A stretch of DNA of 64,000 bases from CBDCPI01 sp965220245 (lineage in GTDB: Bacteria; Chloroflexota; Dehalococcoidia; Lucifugimonadales; UBA3495), in contig CBDCPI010000014.1 of NCBI GenBank assembly GCA_965220245.1, positions 248,001 through 312,000 on the forward strand. The letters run 5' to 3'. Positions 24,751 through 33,275 of this stretch are shown one piece after another. The position numbers and the translations under genes are program-made. The number at the start of each line of letters is the position of its first letter. Positions within the stretch are counted from its first letter, which is position 1. The notes under the pieces were generated by a model. It was not told the origin of the DNA, made no database searches, and saw nothing but the letters and a program-made list of their open reading frames with translations.

Positions 24751-26613
24751 CTATTCGACGGTAACCGACTTCGCCAGGTTGCGGGGCTGGTCTACGTCGC
24801 AGCCGCGCATTTCGGCGATGTGGTAAGCCAGCAGTTGCAAAGGCACGGTTGCCAGCAAGGGGATCAAGTTTTCCGGGGCTTGAGGGATATATAAAGTCTG
24901 GTCGACTTGGGAGGCCAATTCCTTGTCTCCCTCGGTCGCTACGGCCAACACGAACCCGTCCCGAGCTTTGACCTCCTTGATGTTGTTCACCACCTTGTCA
25001 TACATGCTGTCCCGAGGGGCCAGCGCAACGGTAGCCATGCCGCGGTCCACCAGGGCAATCGGCCCGTGTTTCATTTCTCCGGCAGGAAAGCCCTCAGCGT
25101 GAATGTAGCTGATCTCTTTCAATTTCAGGGCGCCTTCCATGGCGATTGGCGTGTTTAAACCGCGGCCCAAGAACATGAAATTGCTGTAGGTGTAAAGCTC
25201 CCGCGCCAGTTGCCGGTAGGTTCCGGTGTCGGCCAGCATCTCGCCAACCAGACGCGGGCAATTCCTCAAGTAGTCAACCACGGCCCGGGCTTGTTCCGGA
25301 CCTAACACCCCCCGGACCTGACCCAAAAAGGCCGACAGCAGATTGAGGGCGGTTAGAGAGCCAACAAAGGTCTTGGTGCTGGCCACCCCGATTTCGATGC
25401 CGGCTCGCAGGTACAGAGTGTATTCGGCCAATCGGGCGGCCTGGCTGTTTTCCACATTGCAAATGTTTATAACCCGGGCCCCCTTGGCCTTTGCCAAGTG
25501 CATCGCGGCCACGGTATCGGCGGTCTCGCCGGACTGGCTAATGGATATAACCAGGGTATTGGCATCGAGATAGGGGTCCCGGTACCGGAACTCCGAAGCG
25601 CTCTCGGATTCCGCCGACAGGCCAGACAGCCGCTCGATAAGATGCCGACCTACTTGGGCGGCATGAAGGCTGGTCCCGCAGCCAATCAATAACACTCGCC
25701 GCAGGTCTCTCAAGTCATCGGTGGCAATCGGGAGGCCCGGAAGCTGGACCCGGCCCTTGGCAAAGTCCACCCGTTCCCGCAACGCGCTGGCCACCGCTTG
25801 GGGTTGCTCCATGATCTCTTTGAGCATGAAGTGACGGTAGCCGCCCTTGTCGATAATGATGTCCTCCGGCGATATGGTACGGGGTTGCTTGTCGACCGGG
25901 TGGCCGTCCAAGTCCCAGTAGCTGGCCCCCTCACGGGTGACCACGGCCATTTCACCGGATTCCAAGAAACCTACCCCATTCACCGAGGTGGTGTGGCGGA
26001 ACAGTGGGAGCAAAGCCGGAAGGTCGCTGGCCACGATGCTCTGGCCCTCATGGTGAGCGGCCACGATGCCACCGGCGTGGCCCAGTCTCATGGCGCAGAT
26101 GGCGCCGCTATCCCCTTCCAGCGTCGCGGTTATGGCCTGAGAGCCCTTCAACAGTTTGCCCACCCGGCGGAAAGCATCTTCGAAGTTCAACCCTTGGTCC
26201 ATCCCTTCTTCGATAAGATGGGTTATGACCTCGGTGTCGGTCTCGGAGGAGAACTCATGGCCGGTGGCTTGAAGCCCGACTTTCAGCTCCAAGAAGTTCT
26301 CCACGATTCCGTTATGTACCACGGCGATCCGCTGATGGCAGTCGGTATGGGGATGGGCGTTGGCATTGGACGGCCGCCCGTGAGTCGCCCACCGGGTGTG
26401 TCCCAAGCCAACCGAACCAGTGAGGGAGCCCTGCGGGCCCGCTAGCTCCAAGCCACCCACTTTACCGGTGGTCTTACGCAACTGGAGATCGCCCGACGAG
26501 TCTACTATGGCGATTCCGGCGCTGTCGTAGCCGCGATATTCCAGGCGGCGAAGACCTTCAAGAATGATAGGCCAAGCCTCTTGGTCACCTACATAGCCGA
26601 CGATTCCGCACAC
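24751..26613 (-). CDS. glmS: Glutamine-fructose-6-phosphate aminotransferase
   Basis: 620 residues, typical length. It makes glucosamine-6-phosphate from fructose-6-phosphate and glutamine, the entry to peptidoglycan precursors. The glutaminase domain starts MCGIVGYVG, with Cys2 as nucleophile after Met removal, and contains LGHTRWATHGRPSNANAHPH and VVHNGIVENF. Two SIS sugar-isomerase domains follow (LLIGCGTSLHAAQVGRHLIERLSG; NFMFLGRGLNTPIAMEGALKLKEISYIHAEGFPAGEMKHGPIAL). The C-terminus DQPRNLAKSVTVE is the conserved end. A strong sigma-70-type promoter lies just upstream. No glmS ribozyme was recognised. Confidence 0.97.
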   Translation of the reverse strand: MCGIVGYVGDQEAWPIILEGLRRLEYRGYDSAGIAIVDSSGDLQLRKTTGKVGGLELAGPQGSLTGSVGLGHTRWATHGRPSNANAHPHTDCHQRIAVVHNGIVENFLELKVGLQATGHEFSSETDTEVITHLIEEGMDQGLNFEDAFRRVGKLLKGSQAITATLEGDSGAICAMRLGHAGGIVAAHHEGQSIVASDLPALLPLFRHTTSVNGVGFLESGEMAVVTREGASYWDLDGHPVDKQPRTISPEDIIIDKGGYRHFMLKEIMEQPQAVASALRERVDFAKGRVQLPGLPIATDDLRDLRRVLLIGCGTSLHAAQVGRHLIERLSGLSAESESASEFRYRDPYLDANTLVISISQSGETADTVAAMHLAKAKGARVINICNVENSQAARLAEYTLYLRAGIEIGVASTKTFVGSLTALNLLSAFLGQVRGVLGPEQARAVVDYLRNCPRLVGEMLADTGTYRQLARELYTYSNFMFLGRGLNTPIAMEGALKLKEISYIHAEGFPAGEMKHGPIALVDRGMATVALAPRDSMYDKVVNNIKEVKARDGFVLAVATEGDKELASQVDQTLYIPQAPENLIPLLATVPLQLLAYHIAEMRGCDVDQPRNLAKSVTVE

Positions 26614-26648
26614 AACTTCTCCTTAGAAGCCGTCAGATTGACGACCGA

Positions 26649-26678
26649 AGTATATTTATCGCAGTTCCCCATTGTCAA
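26649..26678 (-). promoter_or_regulatory. Sigma-70-type promoter of glmS
   Basis: Reading on the minus strand, TTGACA (26673-26678) and TATACT (26649-26654) are separated by 18 bp, about 35 bp before the glmS ATG. The -35 box is perfect and the -10 box has one mismatch at a tolerated position. Confidence 0.65.
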
Positions 26679-27116
26679 TTAAGTTTCGTAATGTTAGCGG
26701 CCAATCGGTATCGTGAATCCTGCGGATGCCGGTCTTGTTGCCACCGGAGGCGACTTTGTCCCCAAAGAGCATTCCCAAATCGCAACCGCTGAGGGGCTAT
26801 CGTTCAGGGTCTTTTACTGATGCGTAAATAAGTTTCTGAACTGTCCCCCTCCCGTTATTATCATGAAAATGGCGGCCAGTCCCCAACCGTCACTCCCGCT
26901 TTCGCGGGAGTCCAGGGTCTTACCCGCCAGTGGCGGTCCTTGTGCCTGGAATTTCTGGATTCCCGCCTGCGCGGGAATGACGGGTTGGGTATTTTCATAA
27001 CAATGACGAAGGCTGGTTTAGGTAAAGGAGATGGTAGCAGGGGCATTGGCAGCGCGGAGAGGGAGGTAGCCCGGCGAAGCTGTCTCCGAAGGAGCCAGGG
27101 ACTAGGCCCGGCCCGG
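26679..27116. repeat. Gap with CATTCCCGC-type palindromic element
   Basis: No gene is seen. The element at 26889-26981 has GTCACTCCCGCTTTCGCGGGAG and GGATTCCCGCCTGCGCGGGAA arms around a shared core (ACCGCCA..GGTCCTTGTGCCTGGAATTTC in part) and matches those at 5681-5774 and 23117-23218. The flanking motifs (AAAATGGCGGCCAGTCCCCAACCG; GGGTTGGGTATTTTCAT) are also shared with 5681-5800, so the repeat unit is longer than its palindromic core. Confidence 0.75.
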
Positions 27117-27575
27117 TCACTCAGTGGCGGCGTTAAGGCGCCGGGCCAGGTTCTTGGCAAACTGCTCGATGGTGCTTACCGCCTTCCGGCGAATGACCGG
27201 TTGGCCCAATTCACCCAACTTGCCCATAAACACAGTGTCGGTGGCTATGGTTAGTTCGCTCTGCCCCGGCCCCATCGGCTGTAAAGTCACAATCATTTCG
27301 GCGCGAAAGCCTCCTCCCACACGGCGGTCGGAACCCTCCACGCGAAAGTGGGCCTCCCCCTGATCGCGGTCTTGCTGGACTACGGAGATGGTGCCCGAGA
27401 AATTAAGCCCCATGGGACCGACTCGGGCTTGCAGCGTGGCCCGGTATCGCCCCGGCGCCTCAATGGCGATTTCCTGCAACCCCGGCACACACGGGGCGGC
27501 CCTGGGAATGTCCATCACCAAGTCCCAAGCCGGACCGGGGTCGGCTGGCACCGCGCACTTGGTCTCAAACTTCAC
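27117..27575 (-). CDS. coxG: CoxG-like SRPBCC protein
   Basis: 152 residues with a START/SRPBCC fold of the CO dehydrogenase subunit G family: KFETKCAVPADPGPAWDLVMDIPRAAPCVPGLQ, YRATLQARVGPMGLNFSGTISV and a C-terminal helix AVSTIEQFAKNLARRL. CoxG relatives are associated with maturation or membrane attachment of molybdenum hydroxylases. The GTG start at 27575 shares GTGA with the stop of the FAD subunit gene, so translation is coupled. It is last in the coxS-coxM-coxG set. Confidence 0.85.
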   Translation of the reverse strand: MKFETKCAVPADPGPAWDLVMDIPRAAPCVPGLQEIAIEAPGRYRATLQARVGPMGLNFSGTISVVQQDRDQGEAHFRVEGSDRRVGGGFRAEMIVTLQPMGPGQSELTIATDTVFMGKLGELGQPVIRRKAVSTIEQFAKNLARRLNAATE

Positions 27576-28447
27576 GGGGTTAACCTGGCTGCCACCGCTT
27601 GCTGCAAGGCCCGGCGGGTAAACACTTCAGCCATCTCTCGCTTGTATTCCGCCGACCCCCTAAAGTCGTCCAAGGGGTCCACCTCGTCTCGCACCAGCTC
27701 GGCGCACCCGCGAAGGTTCGCCTCGTCCAAGTGTTGGCCGCGGAGCCAAGCCTCGGCTTGGGTAGCCCGCACCGGCGTAACGCCTACTGAGCCCAGCACA
27801 ATGCGGACATCGGCACAGGTGTTGTTCTCAGCAGCGGCAACCGCCGCCGCCACCGATACTGTGGCGTAATCGTCGGCGGTGCGAGGCAGAAACTTGAGGT
27901 ACACCGAGCCCCACCCGGCCGGCAGGGACGGTATGACCAGGCTGGTCAGAATCTCTCCCGGCCGGACGTCGGTCTCATAGTAGTCGACAAACAGCTCCGC
28001 CAAGGGCGCCGTTCGCTGTCCTTGGCTAGAGGTCATGACCGCCGAGGCTCCCATAGCGATAAGCGCCGGAGGCGGGTCTTGGTTAGGGTCGCCGTGGACC
28101 AAAGCGCCCCCCACGGTGGCCATGCTGCGGATTCTAGGGGTCGAAACTTGACCGAAGGCCGTGGCCACTAACGGCTGCTTTTCCTGCACCACCGGGTCGG
28201 TCTCGATTTGCCGCAGGGTGCACAAGGGGCCCAGATGTAGCTCCTGGCCGGTGACATCCGCATCGATGGAGCGAAGCCCAGGTATGTTTCGAAGAGCAAC
28301 TACGTGACCCGGCTGGGACAATCGCTGCTTCATTTGCAGTACCAAAGCCGTGCCGCCAGCCATTACTCTGGCGTCGTCGCCATAGCGGTCCAGCAAGTCC
28401 AAGGCTTCGGCAAGACTCTTTGGCGCGTGGTACTCGAAGTCGATCAC
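27572..28447 (-). CDS. coxM: Molybdenum hydroxylase FAD subunit (CoxM-like)
   Basis: I start it at GTG 28447 rather than the ATG at 28522, because VIDFEYHAPKSLAEALDLL is the usual N-terminus and the GTG overlaps the stop of the upstream gene as GTGA. The length is then 291 residues, normal for the family. FAD motifs are AGGTALVLQMK (near 35) and TVGGALVHGDPNQDPPPALIAMGAS (near 115). It passes electrons between FAD and the iron-sulfur subunit in a xanthine/CO-dehydrogenase-like enzyme. The molybdopterin subunit is missing from this operon; one is encoded at 51530-53848. Confidence 0.9.
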   Translation of the reverse strand: MIDFEYHAPKSLAEALDLLDRYGDDARVMAGGTALVLQMKQRLSQPGHVVALRNIPGLRSIDADVTGQELHLGPLCTLRQIETDPVVQEKQPLVATAFGQVSTPRIRSMATVGGALVHGDPNQDPPPALIAMGASAVMTSSQGQRTAPLAELFVDYYETDVRPGEILTSLVIPSLPAGWGSVYLKFLPRTADDYATVSVAAAVAAAENNTCADVRIVLGSVGVTPVRATQAEAWLRGQHLDEANLRGCAELVRDEVDPLDDFRGSAEYKREMAEVFTRRALQQAVAARLTP

Positions 28448-28944
28448 CGTCCGTCCGCCCGGGATAGCTTGGCCGCGTTGACCACCGATTCCAAGATCGA
28501 GTAGTAGCCGGTGCACCGGCACAGATTACCCATCATCCACTGCCGGACTTCCTCTTCGGTGGGATCGGGGTTCGACTCCAGCAATGCTGCCGCCGCCATC
28601 ACTTGGCCCGGGGTACAAATGCCGCACTGGAAGCCGCCATGATCGACGAAGGCTTGCTGCACCGGATGGAGGTTTCCGGGCTGGCCCAACCCTTCACGGG
28701 CCAAGCCTTCAATCGTAGAGATTTGGCATCCGTCGACCGCTACCGCCAGGGTGATGCACGACGCTGCCATCTGGCCATCGATCAGCACAGTGCAAGCGCC
28801 GCAGACACCCACGCTACAGCCCTCTTTGGCGCCGGTTAAGCCCAGATCATAGCGCAGGCAGTCGATCAATAGGCGGTTGGCGGGAAGGTCCAACTGGTGC
28901 GGATCACCATTGACAATTAGCTCAACGCGCTGCGGCACAGACAC
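28444..28944 (-). CDS. coxS: Molybdenum hydroxylase [2Fe-2S] subunit (CoxS-like)
   Basis: 166 residues, full length. The plant-type cluster binds GCSVGVCGACTVLIDGQMAASC (near 42-63). The second cluster binds CGICTPGQVMAAAALL and GNLCRCTGYYSILESV. It relays electrons from the molybdenum site to the FAD subunit. It is the first gene of the coxS-coxM-coxG set and is preceded, 81 bp upstream, by the MmgE/PrpD gene on the same strand, which may make one operon. Confidence 0.93.
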   Translation of the reverse strand: MSVPQRVELIVNGDPHQLDLPANRLLIDCLRYDLGLTGAKEGCSVGVCGACTVLIDGQMAASCITLAVAVDGCQISTIEGLAREGLGQPGNLHPVQQAFVDHGGFQCGICTPGQVMAAAALLESNPDPTEEEVRQWMMGNLCRCTGYYSILESVVNAAKLSRADGR

Positions 28945-29025
28945 TCCCGAACGTAATCAAGGAACAAGCTGGGCGGAACACCCTCATGGTATACCAGGCC
29001 CAAACCGGTGACAAGGTTCCTGGAA

Positions 29026-30405
29026 TCACCGCCGGGCCAGCCCAATAACCTCGCCGATGTGGGCTACTTCCTCCAAGCGCCAGAGGCTGGCTAGGAGCGC
29101 GTCGGTCCGGTTTTCGGGAATGACTCCGGCAGCCAGGGAGCGGAACTTGGCTTCGACTTCTCCATCACTGAGGGGGTTCTTGTAGTGCCCTTTGTGATAG
29201 GCCACCTCAGCTTGGTAACGGTCTCCGGACTTGGTCACCACCTCCAGGTTGCACAACATTGCGCCGGGCGCCCGGCGGTTGGCCTCTTCGGAGACCGAAA
29301 CCTTGACCCGGCCAACTAGGTCCAGCAACTCGGGGTTGCTCAAGAACTCGTCATCGAAATGGTGAGCATCCACCGCCCCATACATCAAGGCCACTGCCGC
29401 AGTGTAGGGCATACTGTGGTCGGCGGTCTCCCGGTTGGCGGGCCGCCATTTCTCCGGATCGCCGGCCATAATGTTCACGGCGGTCTGCAAAGTGCTGATA
29501 TTCACTTCAGCGATCTCTGCGGCGTCCGGTAGCTGCTCCCTAACCTCCAAGGCTGCTTGGACCACGGTCTGGGAGTATTGACCCAAGGGAAAGCGTTTGA
29601 TGCTGCACTCCATGATCTTGTAGGGTTGGCCGTTTCCGCCAAAGGCTTCCAGTTGGAAGGGGTTGCGGCTAACCGCAGTAAAATAGCCGCCAGCGCCTTC
29701 GAAGATTGGAGCCGGTCCCGTCAGTCCTCGTTGGGCCAGCATCGTCGCGAAAACCGCGTTGCGGCTGGCATTGGCGTAGGCGCAGCCCTTCCACATCGAC
29801 ACATCGCCGATTCGCGTCTGGTACAAGGCCAGGTTGGGAGCTATGCCCAGATTAACCGCTTGGTTGGTTTGGGCTTCGGACAACCCCAAGGCGCGGCAGG
29901 CTCCTAAAATGCTGGCAATACAGCCCACCGTAACGTGGTCGAAGCCGTTGGGCTTGATGTCCACCGCGTCGCAAATCCGGCAGAACACCTCGTAAGCTAG
30001 AACAGTAGCCGTGATAAAGCGCCGGCCGCTGCCGTTAGCTACCTCGGTACTCGAAATCGTGGCCGCAATGCTGTCGCTGGGGTGGCCGGACTCTTTGCTA
30101 GTGTAACCGTCATTGAAGTCCAGGTACCGGACCATCACGCCGTTGGCGAATGCCGCCAAGTCGGGGCTGGTGGTGCTATTGCTCACCAAAACCGTGGCGG
30201 GCTGGGTGCTGGTAACAGTGGCCGCGACCTCGCGGGCGATGCGGGCAGGCTCGCTATCGTACCCGCCCAAGGCGCACCCCAGGGTGTCGATAATAAACCG
30301 CTTGGCTTGATGCACAACCTCGGCGGGCAGCGCATCGTAACGCAAGTTGGCGGCGTATGAACTCAGTTGCTCGGCAATGGTGGGCATGTTTACCTCCCTG
30401 ACCAA
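29026..30405 (-). CDS. MmgE/PrpD family protein
   Basis: 459 residues, the family's normal length (2-methylcitrate dehydratase and cis-aconitate decarboxylase relatives). Landmarks are AKRFIIDTLGCALGGYDSEPARIAREVAA, GVMVRYLDFNDGYTSKESGHPSDSIAATISS, and a C-terminal RVKVSVSEEANRRAPGAMLCNLEVVTKSGDRYQAEVAYHKGHYKNPLSDGEVEAKF. No prpC or prpB lies nearby, so a propionate-cycle role is not supported. Its place before a molybdenum hydroxylase suggests breakdown of some organic acid. The true start may be MPTIAEQLSSYAANL at 30387, as the residues before it look non-native. Confidence 0.9.
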   Translation of the reverse strand: MVREVNMPTIAEQLSSYAANLRYDALPAEVVHQAKRFIIDTLGCALGGYDSEPARIAREVAATVTSTQPATVLVSNSTTSPDLAAFANGVMVRYLDFNDGYTSKESGHPSDSIAATISSTEVANGSGRRFITATVLAYEVFCRICDAVDIKPNGFDHVTVGCIASILGACRALGLSEAQTNQAVNLGIAPNLALYQTRIGDVSMWKGCAYANASRNAVFATMLAQRGLTGPAPIFEGAGGYFTAVSRNPFQLEAFGGNGQPYKIMECSIKRFPLGQYSQTVVQAALEVREQLPDAAEIAEVNISTLQTAVNIMAGDPEKWRPANRETADHSMPYTAAVALMYGAVDAHHFDDEFLSNPELLDLVGRVKVSVSEEANRRAPGAMLCNLEVVTKSGDRYQAEVAYHKGHYKNPLSDGEVEAKFRSLAAGVIPENRTDALLASLWRLEEVAHIGEVIGLARR

Positions 30406-30684
30406 CCAAGCCAGATGACCTTCAGGGCCTTTTCATTACTCTGGAAATAGGTCATTTTCATCCCCATACGTGGCCCGCGGCGGCGGGCCATTAGTAATTG
30501 TCATGCAGATACGCCACTGTAGCCCCCGCCACTGTCATTCTGAGGAGCTTGCGACGAAGAATCTAAAGGTCAAACCGGCTTGCGGCTATGGATTTTAGAT
30601 TCTTCGCCTTCGGCTCAGAATGACATTTTCTTAAAATGAAAAGGCCTGGGGTGGCCCCGCGCGGGACTTGGCCATAGGTCTAAG
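30406..30684. repeat. Repeat-filled gap
   Basis: The GC-rich GGCCCGC palindrome is at 30470-30490 and the CATTCTGAGGAGC / GATTCTTCGCCTTCGGCTCAGAATGAC palindromic element is at 30534-30624. Both are preceded by the GAAAATAGG-type flank seen in other copies. No gene is seen. Confidence 0.75.
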
Positions 30685-30903
30685 TTAAGAGAAATGGGGC
30701 ATCACTTCGGCCGCAAAAAGCTCCATCGAACGGAGCAGCTTATCGTGCGGCATACCCCCAAAGGAGAAGTTGCACCCGAAGTATTCCACCCCTTGCTGCT
30801 GCAAGTCTTTTATCTTGGCTACGCACTGTTCCGGGCTGCCGATAATGGCCCGGTTCTCGTAAAGGTACTCGTAGCTGAGCGGCAATGCGGGTTTCTCTCC
30901 AGT
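30685..30903 (-). CDS. LLM class monooxygenase, C-terminal fragment
   Basis: The sequence PLSYEYLYENRAIIGSPEQCVAKIKDLQQQGVEYFGCNFSFGGMPHDKLLRSMELFAAEVMPHFS is the standard end of a luciferase-like monooxygenase (IGSPEQCVAKI, then VMPHF at the stop). It continues the preceding fragment in another frame. If one A is dropped from the AAA in GAGAGAAACCC near 30893-30900, the junction reads DWREPALPLSYEY. It therefore forms one broken gene with 30740-31720. It has no start of its own. Confidence 0.7.
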   Translation of the reverse strand, partial: TGEKPALPLSYEYLYENRAIIGSPEQCVAKIKDLQQQGVEYFGCNFSFGGMPHDKLLRSMELFAAEVMPHFS

Positions 30904-31720
30904 CGGCCAACCGATGATAGACCTCGCTTCCTTGCCGGAAGGTGCGCCGCCACTGAATCATATCCAGGGTCCAACTCAGGGCTGGCTCCGTGTCTTTCCG
31001 GGCTTGCTCTTCCGTCTCCGCAACGTAAAAGTAGCGAAAGAACGGGACCCGGGACATGGGCACATGGTGTCCGGCCTCCCGGGACAGGGCTACAAATCGC
31101 GTGGCCAGGTCGACAGCGTCTCTGGTATCCATGACCACACCCACCATCAACGGGTGACCGGTGGACGCCACAAACTCCAGGGTGGCCTGGGTCCGGGTCG
31201 CCGCCAGATATATGGGCGGGTGCGGCTTTTGCAGCGGCGGCGGCACCAAGCTAACCCGGTTGGCCTGGAAAAATTCCCCGGGGTAGGTATACTCGGGGTT
31301 GGTCCAGAGCCCTTGAACCATTTGGATACACTCTCTGAAACGCCCTTGGCTCTCCTCCCAATCCACGTTGTATCCGGTAAACTCGTAGCCATCGGTGCCC
31401 CGGCCAAAGCCGACGTCCAACCTCCCGCCACTGAGGGAGTCCACGGTGGCTGTCTCCTCGGCCAAGCGCACCGGGTTGTGCAGCGAAGGCAGCAACACCG
31501 CCGACCCCAGCCGGATCTTCTTGGTGTGGGCCGCCAAAGTGGCCGCCAGCACCATCGGCGACGAGGCCAAGCCGTAGCGGGAGAAGTGGTGCTCAGCCAA
31601 CCAAGCACTGTGAAAGCCGAGTTCTTCGCCGCGCTGGAACTCTTCGATTACCTGCTCGAAGACCCGTTGCGGGCGGGTCCCCTCCGGCCAAGGTACGTGG
31701 GTAAACAGGGCGAATTTCAT
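30740..31720 (-). CDS. LLM class monooxygenase, N-terminal fragment (frameshifted)
   Basis: About 275 native residues: MKFALFTHVPWPEG, FHSAWLAEHHFSRYGLASSPMVLAATLAAHTKKIRLGSAVLLPSLHNPVRLAEETATVDSLSGGRLDVGFGRGTDGYEF, and FFRYFYVAETEEQARKDTEPALSWTLDMIQWRR. After HRLADWRE the frame goes to non-family sequence (TRIAAQLRVPLREPGHYRQ), while the true C-terminus lies in another frame. The intact protein would be about 345 residues. It is a paralogue of the genes at 15368, 54122 and 62172. Redundancy makes real decay plausible, but a homopolymer miscall is equally possible. Confidence 0.75.
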   Translation of the reverse strand: MKFALFTHVPWPEGTRPQRVFEQVIEEFQRGEELGFHSAWLAEHHFSRYGLASSPMVLAATLAAHTKKIRLGSAVLLPSLHNPVRLAEETATVDSLSGGRLDVGFGRGTDGYEFTGYNVDWEESQGRFRECIQMVQGLWTNPEYTYPGEFFQANRVSLVPPPLQKPHPPIYLAATRTQATLEFVASTGHPLMVGVVMDTRDAVDLATRFVALSREAGHHVPMSRVPFFRYFYVAETEEQARKDTEPALSWTLDMIQWRRTFRQGSEVYHRLADWRETRIAAQLRVPLREPGHYRQPGTVRSQDKRLAAARGGILRVQLLLWGYAAR

Positions 31721-32222
31721 TGCCGTCAGCCTCGCGTCAAAGACGGTGCCTTATATTGTCCCGCGTTAATTCCCGCGCCATTATTCCATACCGGGCGGCC
31801 CTCCGCCAGCCAGCGGCAAGCGGGTCAAGGTCTTTTAGTTTTCGGACCTAAGCCTCCCCCTTCGACAAGCTCAGGACAGGCATCCCCGCTCACCCATTCG
31901 ACATGCTCAGGACAGGCACTCCCGCTCACCCATTCGACATGCTCAGGACAGGCATTCCCGCTCACCCTGAGCGCAGCGCAGCGGAGTCGAAGGGCCGGTT
32001 CCTCTCAAGAGGATGTTCCCACGCCCAACCGTTCGTCTGAGCTCCGGCCACGGCGAGAGTCTCAATGCAACCGGACTTGTCGAAGGACGGGCCGGGCAGG
32101 GTTTCTTTCCAGCCGGCCTGCCCCCTCGCCAGGGGATTAAACACGGAGCGCACCGAGAAACTCCGCGTTCTTATGCGCTCCGCGGCGATTTTTGCCGGGT
32201 CGAGGGTAGCGCGCCCGGGGGC
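31721..32222. repeat. Gap with 36-bp tandem repeats
   Basis: Three head-to-tail 36-bp units start at 31861, 31897 and 31933, each TTCGACA(A/T)GCTCAGGACAG followed by GCAYYCCCGCTCACCC. They merge into one copy of the 38-bp family (31958-31994, CACCCTGAGCGCAGCGCAGC..GGAGTCGAAGGG). The rest (32000-32222) shows no gene. Confidence 0.85.
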
Positions 32223-32795
32223 TCACTCGAAGCAGAACGGCAGGTCACTCAGGTCGGAATAACTCCTATCTAACTGGTCTCGCAAACTGGCTGGTACGCA
32301 ACCACTCAACCGGTTCCCGTCGAGGGACATCTTTTTCAGGTTGACCAGGCTGCCCAACTCCGGCGGTATCTCCCCGCTCAACCGGTTCCCGTGGAGGTCC
32401 AGAAACCACAGGTTGGCGAGGCTGCCCAACTCCGGCGGTATCTCCCCCCTCAACTGGTTCCCCCAGAGGGCCAGTTCAATGACGCGGCCGTTACCGTCGG
32501 TGGGGACGCCGTGCAATTCGTCCATTGGCGCGCCGCTCACCCATCGGTTTTTCCAGTTTCCGCCGTCCGTGGCGTAGTGGAGGGCGATCAGCGCTTTCCG
32601 GTCCGTTTCGGGCGAGGTCAGCGACAGCGTTGGTGCCGTGGCGCTTGTGGCCGTAGTCGCGGTTGCAGGTGTGGCCCGGTCAGGGGCGGATGCGGCGGGC
32701 GCGGCGGAACCGCAGGCCACGACTAGGGCCAGAAGAATCAGCGCAAGTCCGAAAGTCCGGGGCAAGAACCCGGAGCGAGGCAGGAATTCGGGCAC
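32223..32795 (-). CDS. Leucine-rich-repeat lipoprotein
   Basis: 190 residues. The signal peptide ends with a lipobox (ALVVAC, Cys28) and an Ala/Thr-rich linker follows. ETDRKALIALHYATDGGNWKNRWVSGAPMDELHGV is the usual cap preceding plant-like LRRs. Three repeats of the type IELALWGNQLRGEIPPELGSLANLWFLDLHGNRLSGEIPPELG then follow, and the protein ends SGCVPASLRDQL. It should be lipid-anchored on the outside and bind other proteins. No operon partner is evident. The HEPN genes lie 56 bp upstream on the same strand. Confidence 0.85.
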   Translation of the reverse strand: MPEFLPRSGFLPRTFGLALILLALVVACGSAAPAASAPDRATPATATTATSATAPTLSLTSPETDRKALIALHYATDGGNWKNRWVSGAPMDELHGVPTDGNGRVIELALWGNQLRGEIPPELGSLANLWFLDLHGNRLSGEIPPELGSLVNLKKMSLDGNRLSGCVPASLRDQLDRSYSDLSDLPFCFE

Positions 32796-32851
32796 TTTGA
32801 CCCTCCCTGACCTTCCCTGACCCTCCCTATTTTGCTTTGGAGAATAATAGC

Positions 32852-33250
32852 CTACTCACTCAACCGGCGGTCATAGGCCAGATTCTCGGCGTCGCCGATG
32901 TAGTCGGCAGTCTCCCGGATGCGGCGTTCCGTTTCGGCTATGGGTTCACACAAACCCAAATAGAAACAGTCGCCGTGCAGTTGACTCTGCCGTGAGTAAT
33001 AACGGCCTATCAAGACCCGAATGGTATTGTCCTGAATGGCAAGATTCCCTAATTCCCGAGACGTATCCGGCGTCTTTTCAGGCTCTCTACCCGTTCGGGC
33101 CAGGATGAGGGCGTCGGTGGCCCGTTTGGTGGCGCACCAGGCCTTTTCCGCCGCGTCGCGGATGTTGCCCTGCTCCAGCACCCGCAACGCGCTTTCGTGG
33201 ACCGCGCGGGCGTCGGCAAAAATCTCCGATACTTGGCCGGTAACTGCCAT
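32852..33250 (-). CDS. HEPN-domain protein, tandem copy 1
   Basis: I choose the ATG at 33250 (MAVTGQVSEIFADARAVHESALRVLEQ), preceded by GGAGGTGACATC; the longer frame before it is the shifted tail of the next copy. The 132 residues are all-helical. Helix 2-3 reads NIRDAAEKAWCATKRATDALILARTG. The HEPN RNase motif R-x4-H is present in RYYSRQSQLHGDCFY. HEPN proteins are RNases of toxin-antitoxin and defence systems. No nucleotidyltransferase antitoxin lies next to it. This copy is the most divergent of the three. Confidence 0.8.
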   Translation of the reverse strand: MAVTGQVSEIFADARAVHESALRVLEQGNIRDAAEKAWCATKRATDALILARTGREPEKTPDTSRELGNLAIQDNTIRVLIGRYYSRQSQLHGDCFYLGLCEPIAETERRIRETADYIGDAENLAYDRRLSE

Positions 33251-33275
33251 GATGTCACCTCCTCCACCAGTGTGC

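Noticed and set aside
26600..26680. glmS ribozyme upstream of glmS
   Set aside because: Only a promoter and short leader lie there; the ribozyme core is not recognised and the leader is too short.
31861..31968. Possible CRISPR array from regular 36-bp repeats
   Set aside because: The units are contiguous with no unique spacers and no cas genes are nearby.
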